This document shows, one piece after another, positions 12,805 to 24,135 of a stretch of DNA of 64,000 nt (within the stretch, counting starts at the first letter, position 1; every line of letters begins with the position of its first letter). Under the pieces are notes generated by a model. It was not told where the DNA came from and searched no databases. It worked only from the letters and a program-made list of their open reading frames with translations. Source of the DNA: Fragilaria crotonensis (taxonomy: Eukaryota > Bacillariophyta > Fragilariophyceae > Fragilariales > Fragilariaceae). The stretch is from contig JAKSYS010000234.1 of assembly GCA_022925895.1 (NCBI GenBank), forward strand, positions 17,839 through 81,838. Direction: 5' to 3'. Position numbers and translations under genes: made by a program.

Positions 12805-13500
12805 TGGTGATGAAAGGAAGAAGGAGGAGATGGTGGTGAATCGCAATTGCACTCAATTGATGAGCAGATTAGACAACTCGTGAGTCTCCAACGATTACTG
12901 TTGGCGGCGGAATTGGCAAGTGAGACTGGAGTGAAAGAACAACAGCATTTTGCTGCTTCACCAGGACTTGGTCCTGCACCCGTGTCACACTTTGTAATCT
13001 GGCGCTACTTCAAGTGTCTGTGGGTTTATATGGAAGAACAGTCGTGACACTGGGATTCGATACGGATTCGAATGCTGAGAATGGAACATGTTTGCTGCCA
13101 CAGCATCGCTTCACAACGGGAGATGAAGTACAAGTATTATCCAAATCATCATCATCATCATCATCAACAATCGTCATTTGAAAATGTGCACCAGAATCAA
13201 CACCATCAACACAACCAACAGCAACTGCAGCTTCCGCAACAACAACAAATCCTTACATCCCGATCGTCCCGAGTCGCTTGCAATAACAGAACTCATTCAA
13301 CAAGCTGTTCTCAGCATCACAAGTACAAGATTCTCGTCGCGGCTCCCACCCAGAAATGTCGCAATTGATAATGTCTTGGAACGCATCGTTCAATCCCAAC
13401 AGCTTCAAAACGACAGCAGCAACATCAGTATCAAGAAATCATCAGCATCACAGATTTGGGTAGGTCGAATTGGGCAATCTGCAAGAATCGGAACCACTCA
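12805..13500 (+). pseudogene. Second decayed 5' fragment of the helicase gene
   Basis: Similar to 18650-19700 of the intact helicase: SIDEQIRQLVSLQRLLLAAELASETGV is nearly intact at 12850-12930, followed by frame changes, loss of the Walker A segment near 13275, and a recognisable NVLERIVQSQQL stretch near 13370. Similarity ends near 13495, at the same helicase position as the copy at 5516-6470. Not a functional ATPase. Confidence 0.85.
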
Positions 13501-15200
13501 GTGTGTTGCTGTCACTTGATTCCGCATCGCTGTTTCCTGTCTGATGATATGTTGGCCGTGGACATGCACGTCCGGTTGAGAACTTGAGGGACAGAATATG
13601 GTCTCTGACGGACTCCGGTTCAATCAATCATTTCGTTCTTACCCACGACACCATGGTACTTCAACGACGATGATTCTCGAGGGTTAATTGTCCTGTACCA
13701 AGTGAAATTGTTGTTCGGCAATTCAAATGTGCTTTCGAATTATTATTTGCTCAGTCTATCAACATGCTCTGCCCTTCGGAGCATGATCATGTTTTCGAAA
13801 GTCCTACGGTGTAGTCGTAGGCAATACAAGCAAGTTGCAATGCATTTTATCTGTAACGAATGCATGGCTACCTTGCTACTCTATGCGCTGTACAGAGCTG
13901 AAATAACAATGTACAAGCAACATACTATACACCTTGGGAAATGAGTGCATACAGTGAAGGGATCTCAGAACCATACGGTATCGATTCTTACGTGAATCGA
14001 CACTTACAATCAACACACGGCATACCTAAGAATACCATTCCAAATCTGTTGAGAATACGATTGTCCGAAAGGAGAGTCCTTTCCAATACCTGCGATGAAT
14101 TGCACATTGTCATCTTCAGAGAAGTAATCCCCGTTCGAATAACGTAGAGCTGGACCTCCAACCAAGGTGACATAGAACGAGTATGTTTCGCCAGCACTCA
14201 TGTCAACTGGAATTATGACACTACTGGGGATTGGTGTGGCAAAATATTGTTTCTTGCCATCTACACTGGTGTCGGCAATTTTTGTCCACGCAGAGGAATT
14301 CGTATCATAACCTTCATAGCTTCCCTTTTTGTAGTACACCTCCACGCTCTGATTTCCCATGGCATACGTGTGAATGTCGAAGGATGTCACCTTGAGGTTC
14401 GTCTTTCACCAAAATATCAAACATGTTGCCTTGACCAGAATTATCATCTTGGAACGTGGTAGTCAAGCTGTTAGGAACAATCCTTGGACATGCACTGGGA
14501 GAAGAGCTCTGAGACGGGGACATGCTCGGAGAAACAGAAGTACTCGGAGAAACAGAAGTACTGGGAGACAGAGAAGTGCTCGGAGACAAGGACGTACTCG
14601 GAGACAGGGACGTACTCGGAAATACAGACGTACTTGGAGAAGCCGATGGGCTGGGAGTAACGTCACAAAGTAAGTCTGTATTCAAAATGTGCATGCAACA
14701 CTCGTAATTGTTGTTGCAAACGTACCGCTCGAAAATACACCCTTTCTCCTTGTCGCAGGTGTCCTTGTCATTGCAAACTATCGCAGTGAAAACGCATCCT
14801 TTGTCCTTGTCGCAGGTGTCGATTGTACAAGCGTCGTTATCGTCGCAAACTTTTGGCGTGTAAACACACCCTATGCCCTCGTCACAGGTGTCGACGGTGC
14901 ACGCATTGCAGTCATTACAATTCTTGACTGGACGAGGGAACTTTAGGCATCCATATTTTTCACACGAACCATTTTTATGGTCGATGGTGCATTTGTTCTT
15001 GTCGTCGCAGAGAACATCGCACGACTTGTCACATTTTCCCAGCAAATCTCCGTGAGCCAAGTGTTTGTTGACAGCTTTTGCATTAACACGGATGGTCTGG
15101 AACGGACGAGCGAGCTTCGTATCCTTGTGGCAGATGGTTACTTCATTGCTAGTCAGAGCCCGCAAACCGTGGCCTCCATCCCTCATGGTTTCGGCCTCCT
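12805..15200. repeat. Segmental duplication, better-preserved copy (pairs with 5516-7510)
   Basis: Contains the helicase fragment on plus, the shared link (about 13550-13950) and the Cys/Ser-rich gene on minus, in the same order as the copy at 5516-7510. Confidence 0.8.
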
Positions 15201-15693
15201 TTGAAAGAATTGCATTGAGTTTCAGGTTGTTTCATAAAAGAAGGGAAGCGAGAGACATCGTTAGGGCACGATAGTTCATAATGCAAATGATCGGTCAGAC
15301 TTGAGGTATGATAAAGTAGCGTTATCCACAATCCACATACTGTTCGAGTGTCGGAGGTCTGAGAGCGGTGGAGAAAAGACAGGTTCCCAACAGAAGACAG
15401 ATTGGATTTGCTATGTACTGCATCAGAGGCCTGTAAATGTGAACCGCTCCGAGTACTCATTGTGTATCAAAAAACGAACCAGGTCCAATACCTCGTACTG
15501 CTCAGATTCGTGAATGAATACCGCACATTACAAGGAAACGTAGAGAGTTGTTGGCGCTACCCGAACAAACATTTGAGCAATGTGAACTTACGAGGTCCAT
15601 CGTGAGCTGCCCTTCTGCGGAGGAAAAGGCCCCACCGACCAATAGGGTAGTTGCGAGCAAGGACAACAGCATCGTCGTCGCGGTTATAAACAT
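14010..15693 (-). CDS. Secreted protein with CTDC cysteine repeats, Ser/Pro repeat and C-terminal diatom domain
   Basis: Exon 1 (15592-15693) encodes a signal peptide (MFITATTMLLSLLATTLLV). Intron 15199-15591 has a GTAAGT donor and an AAAG acceptor; exon 2 follows in phase 0. The mature part has several copies of a CTxDxCD...GCV cysteine repeat like the Dictyostelium CTDC repeat (about 14740-14930), then SPSTSLSPSTS repeats (about 14520-14650). The C-terminal domain (MFDILV, VTSFDIHTY, GSYEGYDTN, PIPSSVIIPVDMSAG, YVTL, PFGQSYS..IWNG) is a type I recall as repeated in diatom extracellular proteins. One extra A near 14404 breaks the frame just inside that domain; with it bridged the protein is about 429 residues. 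Likely secreted or cell-wall associated. The function is unknown. Confidence 0.7.
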
Positions 15694-18629
15694 GAAGAAA
15701 CTCGGATTACTTGTACTTTATTATACCCTGAACAGAAAGGCGCAAGGTGGTTAGTGCGTTATGCGGCAAAGAAAGAAGAATATGCAACCAAGACGGCGAA
15801 TCTTATTGCCTAAAGAAGAATCAATGTCACAACTGAACGAATTTATACCGAAGAAAGTCAGATCTGCAGATTCTCTCTAGATTTTTTGTCTAATTGCGTC
15901 GCTGATTGCGGATCTGGAAGGTCCGGCCCCAGCACGTTCCAACCGTTACTTGTGACACAGTTGAGTCCTCCGATGGGCGTGATGCGAGAATGTTAGCAAT
16001 CTTTGTGTGCAATTTTTTCAGTCTGTTGTGGGATCCCTTGATATCTACCGATGCAGTAGATATTGAGATAGGAACAGTGTCGATACAACCGGAGCTATCG
16101 ATTCTGTAGGTTTGATGGACTTGTACTTTGTCGGGACAAAGTGTGTCAATCAGTGGACTTGGCGCGCGGAGCGAAGCTTTGTGAAAATACTAGTTTGGAA
16201 ATATTGTGAACTAAAAGTACTTTATTACTTCGCAATCTCGATCCCTGCACTCAGTAGGCAGTTCGTATGATTCATACCAACGTGTGACTGAGGTCAATCA
16301 CCCGAGCTAGTTCGACCAATGAGATGATTCCCGAACGAGAGGTCTTGAGGACGGTTCCGAGGTGTGCATGGACGAGGGGCTTTTCCATTTCCGATGCTCC
16401 CTCATTTGGCAACATCTAAATGTCCTCATTCACACATTGTTACATACGTCGCAAGTTGACGTTTAATGCCTCACCATCGTTATCGTAGAGTGCCAGTTGA
16501 AGATCATTCAGACACACTTGTACGTTGCGACAGTGGGGATTGGATAGTGCTCGTAGCCCAGTGCTCGATGCGTCATCCCACATCTGTCAGCAAATTCTGT
16601 AAGCAAATTCTTCGTGTCAACAAATCAGATTGTCGTGAGCAAATTGTGTAAGCAATTAGGCAAATTTGAGTGTCGTAAGCACATTGTATCAGCAATTCAG
16701 CAAAACTGCTCCTTAAAAGAAAAACGTTATTAGAGGATTCAATACACACTAAAGTTCTACTATGAAAGCCAATTCTCTAAACAATTATTATTGCTGACGA
16801 AGCAAATTCGATTCACTCTAAGCAACTTTTGACAAGCCAATGAAACGTCGCAGTTTTATCATACGGTAAGGGCAGTACTTTTTCTTGATGGCGAATACTG
16901 CGGACTACATGGCTAGCAAGGCAAGAGATTCAAAGAGAGATGTGACGGCAACTTCCAACTGATGAGCGAGGAAGATTCGTCCCATTGTTGCCACTGAGAT
17001 GGTTGCTTTCGACTGTTTGCTACTTTCTACACCAACCAGCAGCATAGGAGCATTTGTGCTGACAATTCATTGAAGAATGTCTGTCATTTGAGGAAGACAA
17101 AGGAAGCAAAGAGCTGTTTGACATTGCAAGGCTATTAAATCGAATGTGACCGAGAAAATAGGCATTCAAAGCTCTTGCCATCCGATGATGCAAACCAACA
17201 AACCCATGCCATTGCAGACAACTGGTGTACAATTTCAAGCAGTTGCTTCAAATACGCAACAATATACACCAGCAGGCATCATGCCAAAAACATGATGTAA
17301 GCTATGCATTTTGACAACATCACTCGGAAGGAAAAAGCCCACTTGCGACAAAGTGGGAAGTCGTGTCGCTCTGAGTACCAGGGTGTGTGCACCGATGAGC
17401 GTGATGGTTCATTATTCTCGAAGCATCAACGTAGACTTGACTTTCAGAAAACGCGTTAATCTCGGCGAGGAGACCATTCTCTAGCTACAATGACATACCT
17501 TGCATGCGGTCGGCGGGCGTCAGGCGTGAAAGCAGAGTGTGTTTCTGAGCGCGATACACTCGGTCATGCGCATAAAGGTGTGAGGCCAATCCTTGGAGTG
17601 GAAACAAATACAACCTACGGGTAGACTGGGATAGTCTAGGTCTAGTTCCTACGAAAAAAAATGGATATCGGATTTTTGGTGCCCTTTTTACCTCTTTGAC
17701 ATGCGACACCCATATTTCGCTGAGAATGTCCTAAAATACCACTTTTCGAACTCTACTCTCTAGTAGCTACTTCTACATTTGTATGGCATGATTCAACAAT
17801 AAATTCCGCAAAATAATTCTACAACCCATATCTTTCATGGTTGTGTATATTCAACTGTGTATATACTATATGACCACCTGATTATCCTGTTATCACCATC
17901 CTCAGTCTTTTGTCAAGGACAACATGTGATGTGTTACAAGTACAAGAACCCAGGGCTGGCAAGGAGGTTAAACCACTTCCTGGCCAAAATAAAAGAAATG
18001 TGTTTTTATCGAAACTTACATAGTGGCTAGGGTTAGGGGTTACGAGGTTTGCTTGTGCCTGGCGCAGTATTCCTTGCATTCTGGTGGACTTTGTTGACAT
18101 ACTCGAGTGCTGGCAAGTCAATGAGAAATCGAAAGAAATTCTATCCTTGGACTGCTCAAGCTACTCATCCAGCACTGCAAAGCCAAGTGCAATTGTTTGC
18201 AAGAAGGACAAGGGCTACCGGTAGTAGTCAGCCTCCTGATAACATTTGATGCTCCACTAGCTTGGCTTTAACAATCCAAATCTGCCAAGAACAAAGCACC
18301 AACAGGCACTATCCACTGTGGAATCTCACTTGTTGTGCCGTCAACCTGGATCTCTTTTTCCCAAATTTTTATTTAAGCTTCCCATTGACAAATTTTCCAT
18401 CATGGTCTAACCGAAACGTACTACAGTACTACCGGTAGTCGAAACACGACTCTAGCCCCGGATCTCCCTGATGTACTATCATACCGGTAGACTAAACTGT
18501 ACTCAGTACTTCAGTATTTCCGGTTGGTACAAGAATACTGTAACATGAAGCAGTACTCGGTGTTGGAGGTTGGAGTACGGGCGAGCGTGTCCATACAACG
18601 ATTTCGTCGAGCATGAAACATTACAACAT
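15694..18629. other. 2.9 kb intergenic stretch without a recognisable gene
   Basis: Only short unconvincing ORFs. At 16575-16705 a degenerate motif around GAGCAAATTGTGTAAGCAAT recurs about four times. The last 200 bp carry many TACCGGTAG and AGTACT words and form the upstream region of the helicase gene. Confidence 0.4.
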
Positions 18630-21600
18630 ATGATTGTGATGACGGAAGGAGTCAGCGGCGGATCGCAAAGCTTGCCATCCATTGATGAGCAGATAAGGGA
18701 ATTCGTGAGTCTCCAACGAGTGTTGTTGGCAGCGGAATTGGCGAGTGAGACTGGTGTGGAAGAGCAGCAGCAACAGCAGCAGAAAAAACAACAGCAACAT
18801 GGAGCGCCAGCAGAACCTACATCTGCACCTGTCGTCCTACGAAATCTGGCGCTACTTCAAGTGTCTGTAGGATTATATGGTAGGACAGTCGTGACACTGG
18901 GATTTGATACGGATACGAATGAGAAAGGAAAATGCTTGCTGCCACAACATCGCTTTACAACGGGAGATGAAATACAAATATTGTCCAAATCATCCTCGTC
19001 GTCTGCGACAGCGTTTGGTAACAATCAACGACAGGGAATGCAAGGAGAAGGAGGAGTTGTCAGTCAGGTTGATGAAACATTCATATCGATCGCTCTCTTT
19101 GGGAAGACTCATGCTAATAATGATGCAACCACAAAAACATCCACGACGAGTGGCGAGGAAGAAACCACCATTCTAGGATCACCTCCATTCTCCATTGTTC
19201 CCAAGAGTTCCGCGGAGGTACACAACAAAATGATGCAAGCACTTACTGATTTAGAACGTCATGGAGCTTCACATGCACTTTACGGAAATGTGGTCCAGGC
19301 CATCTTTTCCGGTCAACAATACTGTGTACCAGGATCAACATCATCATCAACAGCAGGTGCACCACAGTCCACAATAGCAACAACAAATCCCTACAATCCC
19401 AATCTTGACGAGAGTCAACTCGATGCTATTGCCTTTTCCTTACATCCCGATCGTCACGTGTCGCTCATTCATGGTCCTCCCGGTACAGGAAAAACCAGTA
19501 CAGTAGCAGAACTCATTCAACAAGCTGTTCACCATCACAAGTACAAGGTTCTGGTGGCAGCACCCAGTAATGTTGCGGTTGATAATGTCTTGGAACGCAT
19601 CGTCCAATCCCAACAGCTGAATGGCAACAGTAACAAGAAAACACCAGCATCACGAATTCGGGCAGTTCGCATTGGACATCCAGCAAGAATCAAACCTGGT
19701 ATTCTTCAATACTCACTAGAAGCACAAGTTCAAAACGCCGAGGGAACAGAAATTGTACAAGCCGTCCGACAGGAATTGCAATCATATCTACAAATCTTGC
19801 TCCGACCGAAGAAATCATCATCATCACGATCACGAGGGACGGACGACAAGCGTACTGCCTATCGCGAAGTCAAATTGTTGCGACAGGAAGTTCGGCAACG
19901 AGAAACCAAAGTAGTTCAATCGCTGCTGCGGGATGCTCAGGTTATACTCTGTACGACAGTCGGTGCCGCCAACCGAATACTCAAGGATATGGAATTTGAT
20001 TTAGTCATTATCGATGAAGCGGCTCAAGCTCTAGAAGCATCGTGTTGGATTCCCATTCTCAAAGGCAAACGACTTGTTCTGGCCGGTGATCATTGTCAGC
20101 TCCCTCCCACCATCAAGAGTCATGATCCAAAGGTTCAACAAGGGCTATCGATTACCTTGTTTGAACGAATTTTGAAACTCTACGAGCGGAATGTAGATCA
20201 AGTATCGCGCATGCTCCAAGTACAATATCGCATGCATCAGTCCATTGCCGACTGGGCGAGCGGTGCCATGTACCACGGACAATTACGTACCCACGAATCG
20301 GTGGCGCAACACGTCTTGTCAGACCTGATGATTGGCACACATCGTCATGCCAGCAACAATGATGGCAATGTTAGTGATGATGGAGAAGATCGCGAACAAC
20401 CAGCACTTTTGCTAGTTGACACGGCCGGTTGTGGTATGGAAGAGGGCGAAACGAGCGCCGGGTCGCGATTCAATCAAGGTGAGGCACAATTGGTCGTCCA
20501 ACACGTCCAGACGCTGCTGCGTGCAGGAATTAAACCCGAAGAAATCGCAGTCATATCGCCCTACAATGGACAAGTCGAGTTGCTGAGAACGCTTTTATTG
20601 CCTGAGATAGCACCGAAGCTTGAAATTCGGTCCGTCGATGGCTTTCAGGGTGGCGAACGTGAGGCCGTGGTTCTTAGTTTGGTGCGCTGCAATCACAGGG
20701 GTGTGATTGGATTCCTGGGTGATTCGCGACGTCTTAATGTTGCCATTACTCGTGCCAAACGTCACTGTGCTGTCATTTGTGATACGGAAACTGTGACGAA
20801 GAGCAAATTCATTGGTGGTTTGATTGATTGGATGGAACAGCATGGCGAATATCGATCGGCGGCGGAGTATCACCAATCGGATATCCAAGGAGATTTGGAA
20901 CTTGCGGAACTGGAATTGAACAAGCTCATGGGGGAATCCAGCCCCACAAGCAAAAGCGATCCGATGACAGGGAAAAAGCCAACGAATCGAGACCATTTTG
21001 CGAAAAAGGAGCAAGAAAGGGTTACTTCTCTCGTGGATCAGATTACGGAATTTGCCCAAAAAGGCAATCCCGGCGACATGAAAGTCATGGGCACTCATTT
21101 GTCCAAGAATGATCGGCGTCTTATCCATGAACGTGCGACCGAGTTGGGAATTGAACACCGAAGCGAAGGAGTTGAGGGAGTTGATCGACACATTATTGTC
21201 AAAATCCCTGGAGGAACCGCCCCAGAGCCAGTGGTTTTACAAGAGATTGTTGAACCAAGGAGTGACGAAATGATTCTAGAAGTTCAGGAAGATGTGAGGG
21301 ACGGCGATGAAGTTGGAACACTCGGCAAGGCGTCTGCATTTCAAGTCTTGGATAGTGATGATGATGACGATGATAGCGAAGACGACGATGATGAAGACGA
21401 CCAAGGCGCAGACGAGCAAGCCAAGCCAGCCATTGACAATGATATTCCACCGAATATGAACTCTCTCTTGGCCAGTTTAGCATTGGAACGACGACAGCGA
21501 CAGCAGGGCACAAGGGCATCTGCAAGCCAGCCGCAAATAATACCGCCTCCACCTAGTGGGAAGGCTTGGAATAAGAAAAAGGGTGGACAAAAACTCGGTG

Positions 21601-21893
21601 GCTCGTCAGTTCCACCTGCGAAGAAGAAACCTGCGGATGACTTGAGTAGTCGTGATGATCTGGACGACGACATGGCATTCCTGGATTCTCAAATTGACAA
21701 GGTTCAGAATTCGCATGGTCGTAAAGTGGAAGGAACTGGTAATTACCGAACCATTATCAATGGTATTTTGATTGCAAAGCCTCCACCCCCAACTGTGAAA
21801 AAAGATACGAAGAAATCAGCTGCATTGAATGCCAAGCTCCAAGCAGCCCAAGAAGATCGAAAGCCCAAAGGTGGTAAGAAGAAAAAGAAATAG
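18630..21893 (+). CDS. IGHMBP2: SMUBP-2/IGHMBP2-type superfamily 1 helicase
   Basis: A single exon of 1087 residues from the first ATG (18630); a second Met at 18639 is also possible. N-terminal SIDEQIREFVSLQRVLL, then the superfamily 1B core: Walker A GPPGTGKTS (about residue 282), Walker B IIDEAAQA (about 460), AGDHCQLPPTI, QYRMHQSIADWAS, SPYNGQVELL, and motifs V-VI (SVDGFQGGEREAVVLS, RRLNVAITRAKRH). An R3H-like nucleic-acid-binding region lies around residues 790-860, followed by an Asp/Glu-rich stretch and a Lys-rich tail that may be a nuclear signal. In animals this family is a 5'-3' RNA/DNA helicase linked to ribosomes and translation. The frame is intact, unlike two nearby 5' fragments derived from it. 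Confidence 0.93.
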   Translation: MIVMTEGVSGGSQSLPSIDEQIREFVSLQRVLLAAELASETGVEEQQQQQQKKQQQHGAPAEPTSAPVVLRNLALLQVSVGLYGRTVVTLGFDTDTNEKGKCLLPQHRFTTGDEIQILSKSSSSSATAFGNNQRQGMQGEGGVVSQVDETFISIALFGKTHANNDATTKTSTTSGEEETTILGSPPFSIVPKSSAEVHNKMMQALTDLERHGASHALYGNVVQAIFSGQQYCVPGSTSSSTAGAPQSTIATTNPYNPNLDESQLDAIAFSLHPDRHVSLIHGPPGTGKTSTVAELIQQAVHHHKYKVLVAAPSNVAVDNVLERIVQSQQLNGNSNKKTPASRIRAVRIGHPARIKPGILQYSLEAQVQNAEGTEIVQAVRQELQSYLQILLRPKKSSSSRSRGTDDKRTAYREVKLLRQEVRQRETKVVQSLLRDAQVILCTTVGAANRILKDMEFDLVIIDEAAQALEASCWIPILKGKRLVLAGDHCQLPPTIKSHDPKVQQGLSITLFERILKLYERNVDQVSRMLQVQYRMHQSIADWASGAMYHGQLRTHESVAQHVLSDLMIGTHRHASNNDGNVSDDGEDREQPALLLVDTAGCGMEEGETSAGSRFNQGEAQLVVQHVQTLLRAGIKPEEIAVISPYNGQVELLRTLLLPEIAPKLEIRSVDGFQGGEREAVVLSLVRCNHRGVIGFLGDSRRLNVAITRAKRHCAVICDTETVTKSKFIGGLIDWMEQHGEYRSAAEYHQSDIQGDLELAELELNKLMGESSPTSKSDPMTGKKPTNRDHFAKKEQERVTSLVDQITEFAQKGNPGDMKVMGTHLSKNDRRLIHERATELGIEHRSEGVEGVDRHIIVKIPGGTAPEPVVLQEIVEPRSDEMILEVQEDVRDGDEVGTLGKASAFQVLDSDDDDDDSEDDDDEDDQGADEQAKPAIDNDIPPNMNSLLASLALERRQRQQGTRASASQPQIIPPPPSGKAWNKKKGGQKLGGSSVPPAKKKPADDLSSRDDLDDDMAFLDSQIDKVQNSHGRKVEGTGNYRTIINGILIAKPPPPTVKKDTKKSAALNAKLQAAQEDRKPKGGKKKKK

Positions 21894-22025
21894 ACTCTCT
21901 TTGTTATAGATGACGTAGTGTATCCTATCTACCGTAGATCCTTTTTCTATTATGGATATGCACACTCCTGAGCAGTAGTCGTCGACAATGCATGTTTTTG
22001 CTTGTGTGTAACAATAATAGAATCC
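21894..22025. other. Short gap between convergent helicase and pyruvate kinase genes
   Basis: About 130 bp separate the two stop codons. It must hold both 3' ends; no clear polyadenylation signal can be assigned. Confidence 0.5.
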
Positions 22026-24135
22026 TTAATCGACACGGCAGACTCCATCCCAGCACGATGGTCCTGCCGCAGGGACAATGCGCAGAACGTTGGCAGCACC
22101 AGGAGTACCGAATGGAAGTCCTGCCGTGACCACCAAGAGATCATTGGGGTCATTCACGAGTCCCTTCTTGAGGGCGGCACGGCATGCGTTACGAAGGACA
22201 AGATCAAAATCATCCGTATCACGTTCAATCATGGCTGTGTTTGTTATTAGAATAATGATATGGTAGAGACAGAAATAATACAGTCAGAACATTTGATTCC
22301 AAGCACACAATCGACACAATCTATAACAACACTTACGTCCATCATTGAACATGTCATCTTCCGAAACGGAATATCCATACGATCCAGCCTTTGGCAAATC
22401 CGGGTACACACCCCAACTGAGAGCCAACTGACGTGCCGTCTCCTTGAAAGGACAAAGAGCCAAGATTGGAACAGATGGTCTCTTCTTGGATGCTCTCAAG
22501 ACAGTCGTTCCACGAAGGGAAAAGCAAACAATAGCCTTGGCACTAATGGTTTGACAAATTTGTCGGGCTGCCACAATCATGGCATCCGTGGGTGTATTGC
22601 CAGGCGATGGAGCATTCTGTTCCAATAGGTTACGATAATGTCCATCACTTTCGACGCGATTAATGATGCGTTGTTGCATGGCAACACTCTCTTCAGGATA
22701 TTTGCCAGCAGCACTCTCGGCCGAAAGCATAATGGCATCGGCACCATCATAAATGGCAGTCGCCACATCACTGGCTTCGGCACGAGTGGGTGTGGGAGAA
22801 TCAATCATGGATTCGAGCATCTGAGTGGCAACCACCACGGGTGTTCCCTGTCGACGACATTCATCAATGATTTGTTTTTGCAACAATGGAACATCTTCCG
22901 GTGGGCTGTATATGTATAATGTATGTGTGTGTTGGTGTTCGTTTTGTGGTAAAACGAGGTGAACAAGTACAATGAGTATATGTACAGATTGGACAAGGAA
23001 TAATAACAACAACAACAATAACAAATACAACGTACCATTCGACACCCAAATCACCACGTGCCACCATGATTCCGTTGCACAATTCGACAATCTTTTCCAG
23101 ATTGTCACCATCAAAACACGATGGCTTTTCAATCTTGGCCATGATGCATGGTTTGAATTGTCCTGGGGGTAACTTTTCATCAATGAGTTGGATGATTTCT
23201 TCAATGTCAGAAGGTCTCTGAACAAAGGAAAGGGCGACCCAATCGACCCCAATTCCCAACATGTATTCCAAATCAGAACGGTCCTTGGGGGTCAATGGAC
23301 TAATTTCCAGGATGGAATCTGGAGTGTTGACACCCTGTTGTTGTAGATAATGTGTGTGTGTGAGTAAAACAGAGAATACGACTACATAACAAAACAAACA
23401 ATAGATACGAACAACAACAATACAGTACACACATGATCGTACCTTGCGATTGCTAATCTTTCCTGGAACATCAACACGACAATCCAACCATGTATTGTCT
23501 TGTGCCTTTCCAATGACTGTCAATTTGACTTTCCCATCATCGACCAAGAGTGAATGTCCAATTTCACTGGCAGCCAAAATTTCAGGATGTGGCAACATGA
23601 CACGAGTGTTGTCACCCTTGGCGGAATCACTATCGAGACGAAAGGTTTGTCCCTTCTCCAGAATTTCATATTCCTTGGAGAATTCACCAACTCGCAATTT
23701 TGGTCCTTGCAAATCCCCCAAAACACAAATGGGATGAGAATACTTTTCTTCGACTTGACGAATGGTATCCAACAATTCTTTTTTTTGTTCTTGGGAACCA
23801 TGAGAAAAGTTGAGACGAAACACATCGGCACCCGCGAGAAATAATTTTTCAATCATTTCACGATTGTCCGATGCTGGTCCCAACGTGACAACTTGTTTGG
23901 TACTCTTTCTCCAACGTTGAGCAATCTTGGGTGCAGCAGCGACAGTCGTACTATCACGTGCCGATGATGTCGTGGATGAAGCTCCATTGGGAGCAATCGT
24001 TGCCAATCGAGCAGTAGAAGTTCTTGTAGATGTTGCAGTAGTCAATGGAGTCAATTGAAAAGCAACAGTTGTCTCGGTCAAGTGTGACCCGAGGAGAAGG
24101 AGGATGGAAACGAACGCGTTGCAAGAGATCTTCAT
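22026..24135 (-). CDS. PK: Pyruvate kinase, probably plastid-targeted
   Basis: Exons, in transcript order: 24135-23443, 23334-23036, 22905-22337, 22234-22026; introns of 108, 130 and 102 bp have GT-AG ends and join in frame to 589 residues. The enzyme transfers phosphate from phosphoenolpyruvate to ADP. Visible motifs: TLGPASDN, RLNFSHGS, GDLQGPKLRVGEF, DWVALSFVQ, MAKIEKP, MVARGDLGVE, VVVATQMLESM, PTRAEASDVA and DAIMLSAESA. The N-terminus is hydrophobic and ends in VAFQLTP, like the ASAFAP cleavage site of diatom bipartite plastid presequences (A25-F26), followed by a Thr/Ser-rich transit-like stretch. The first intron is 108 bp with no in-frame stop, so a retained-intron form would stay in frame. 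Confidence 0.93.

Noticed and set aside
16575-16705. Possible CRISPR-like array (GAGCAAATTGTGTAAGCAAT repeats)
   Set aside because: Repeats are degenerate and unevenly spaced, and the genome is eukaryotic.
18024-18045. AGGGTTAGGGG looks like telomere repeat
   Set aside because: Only about two units and no array; chance is enough.
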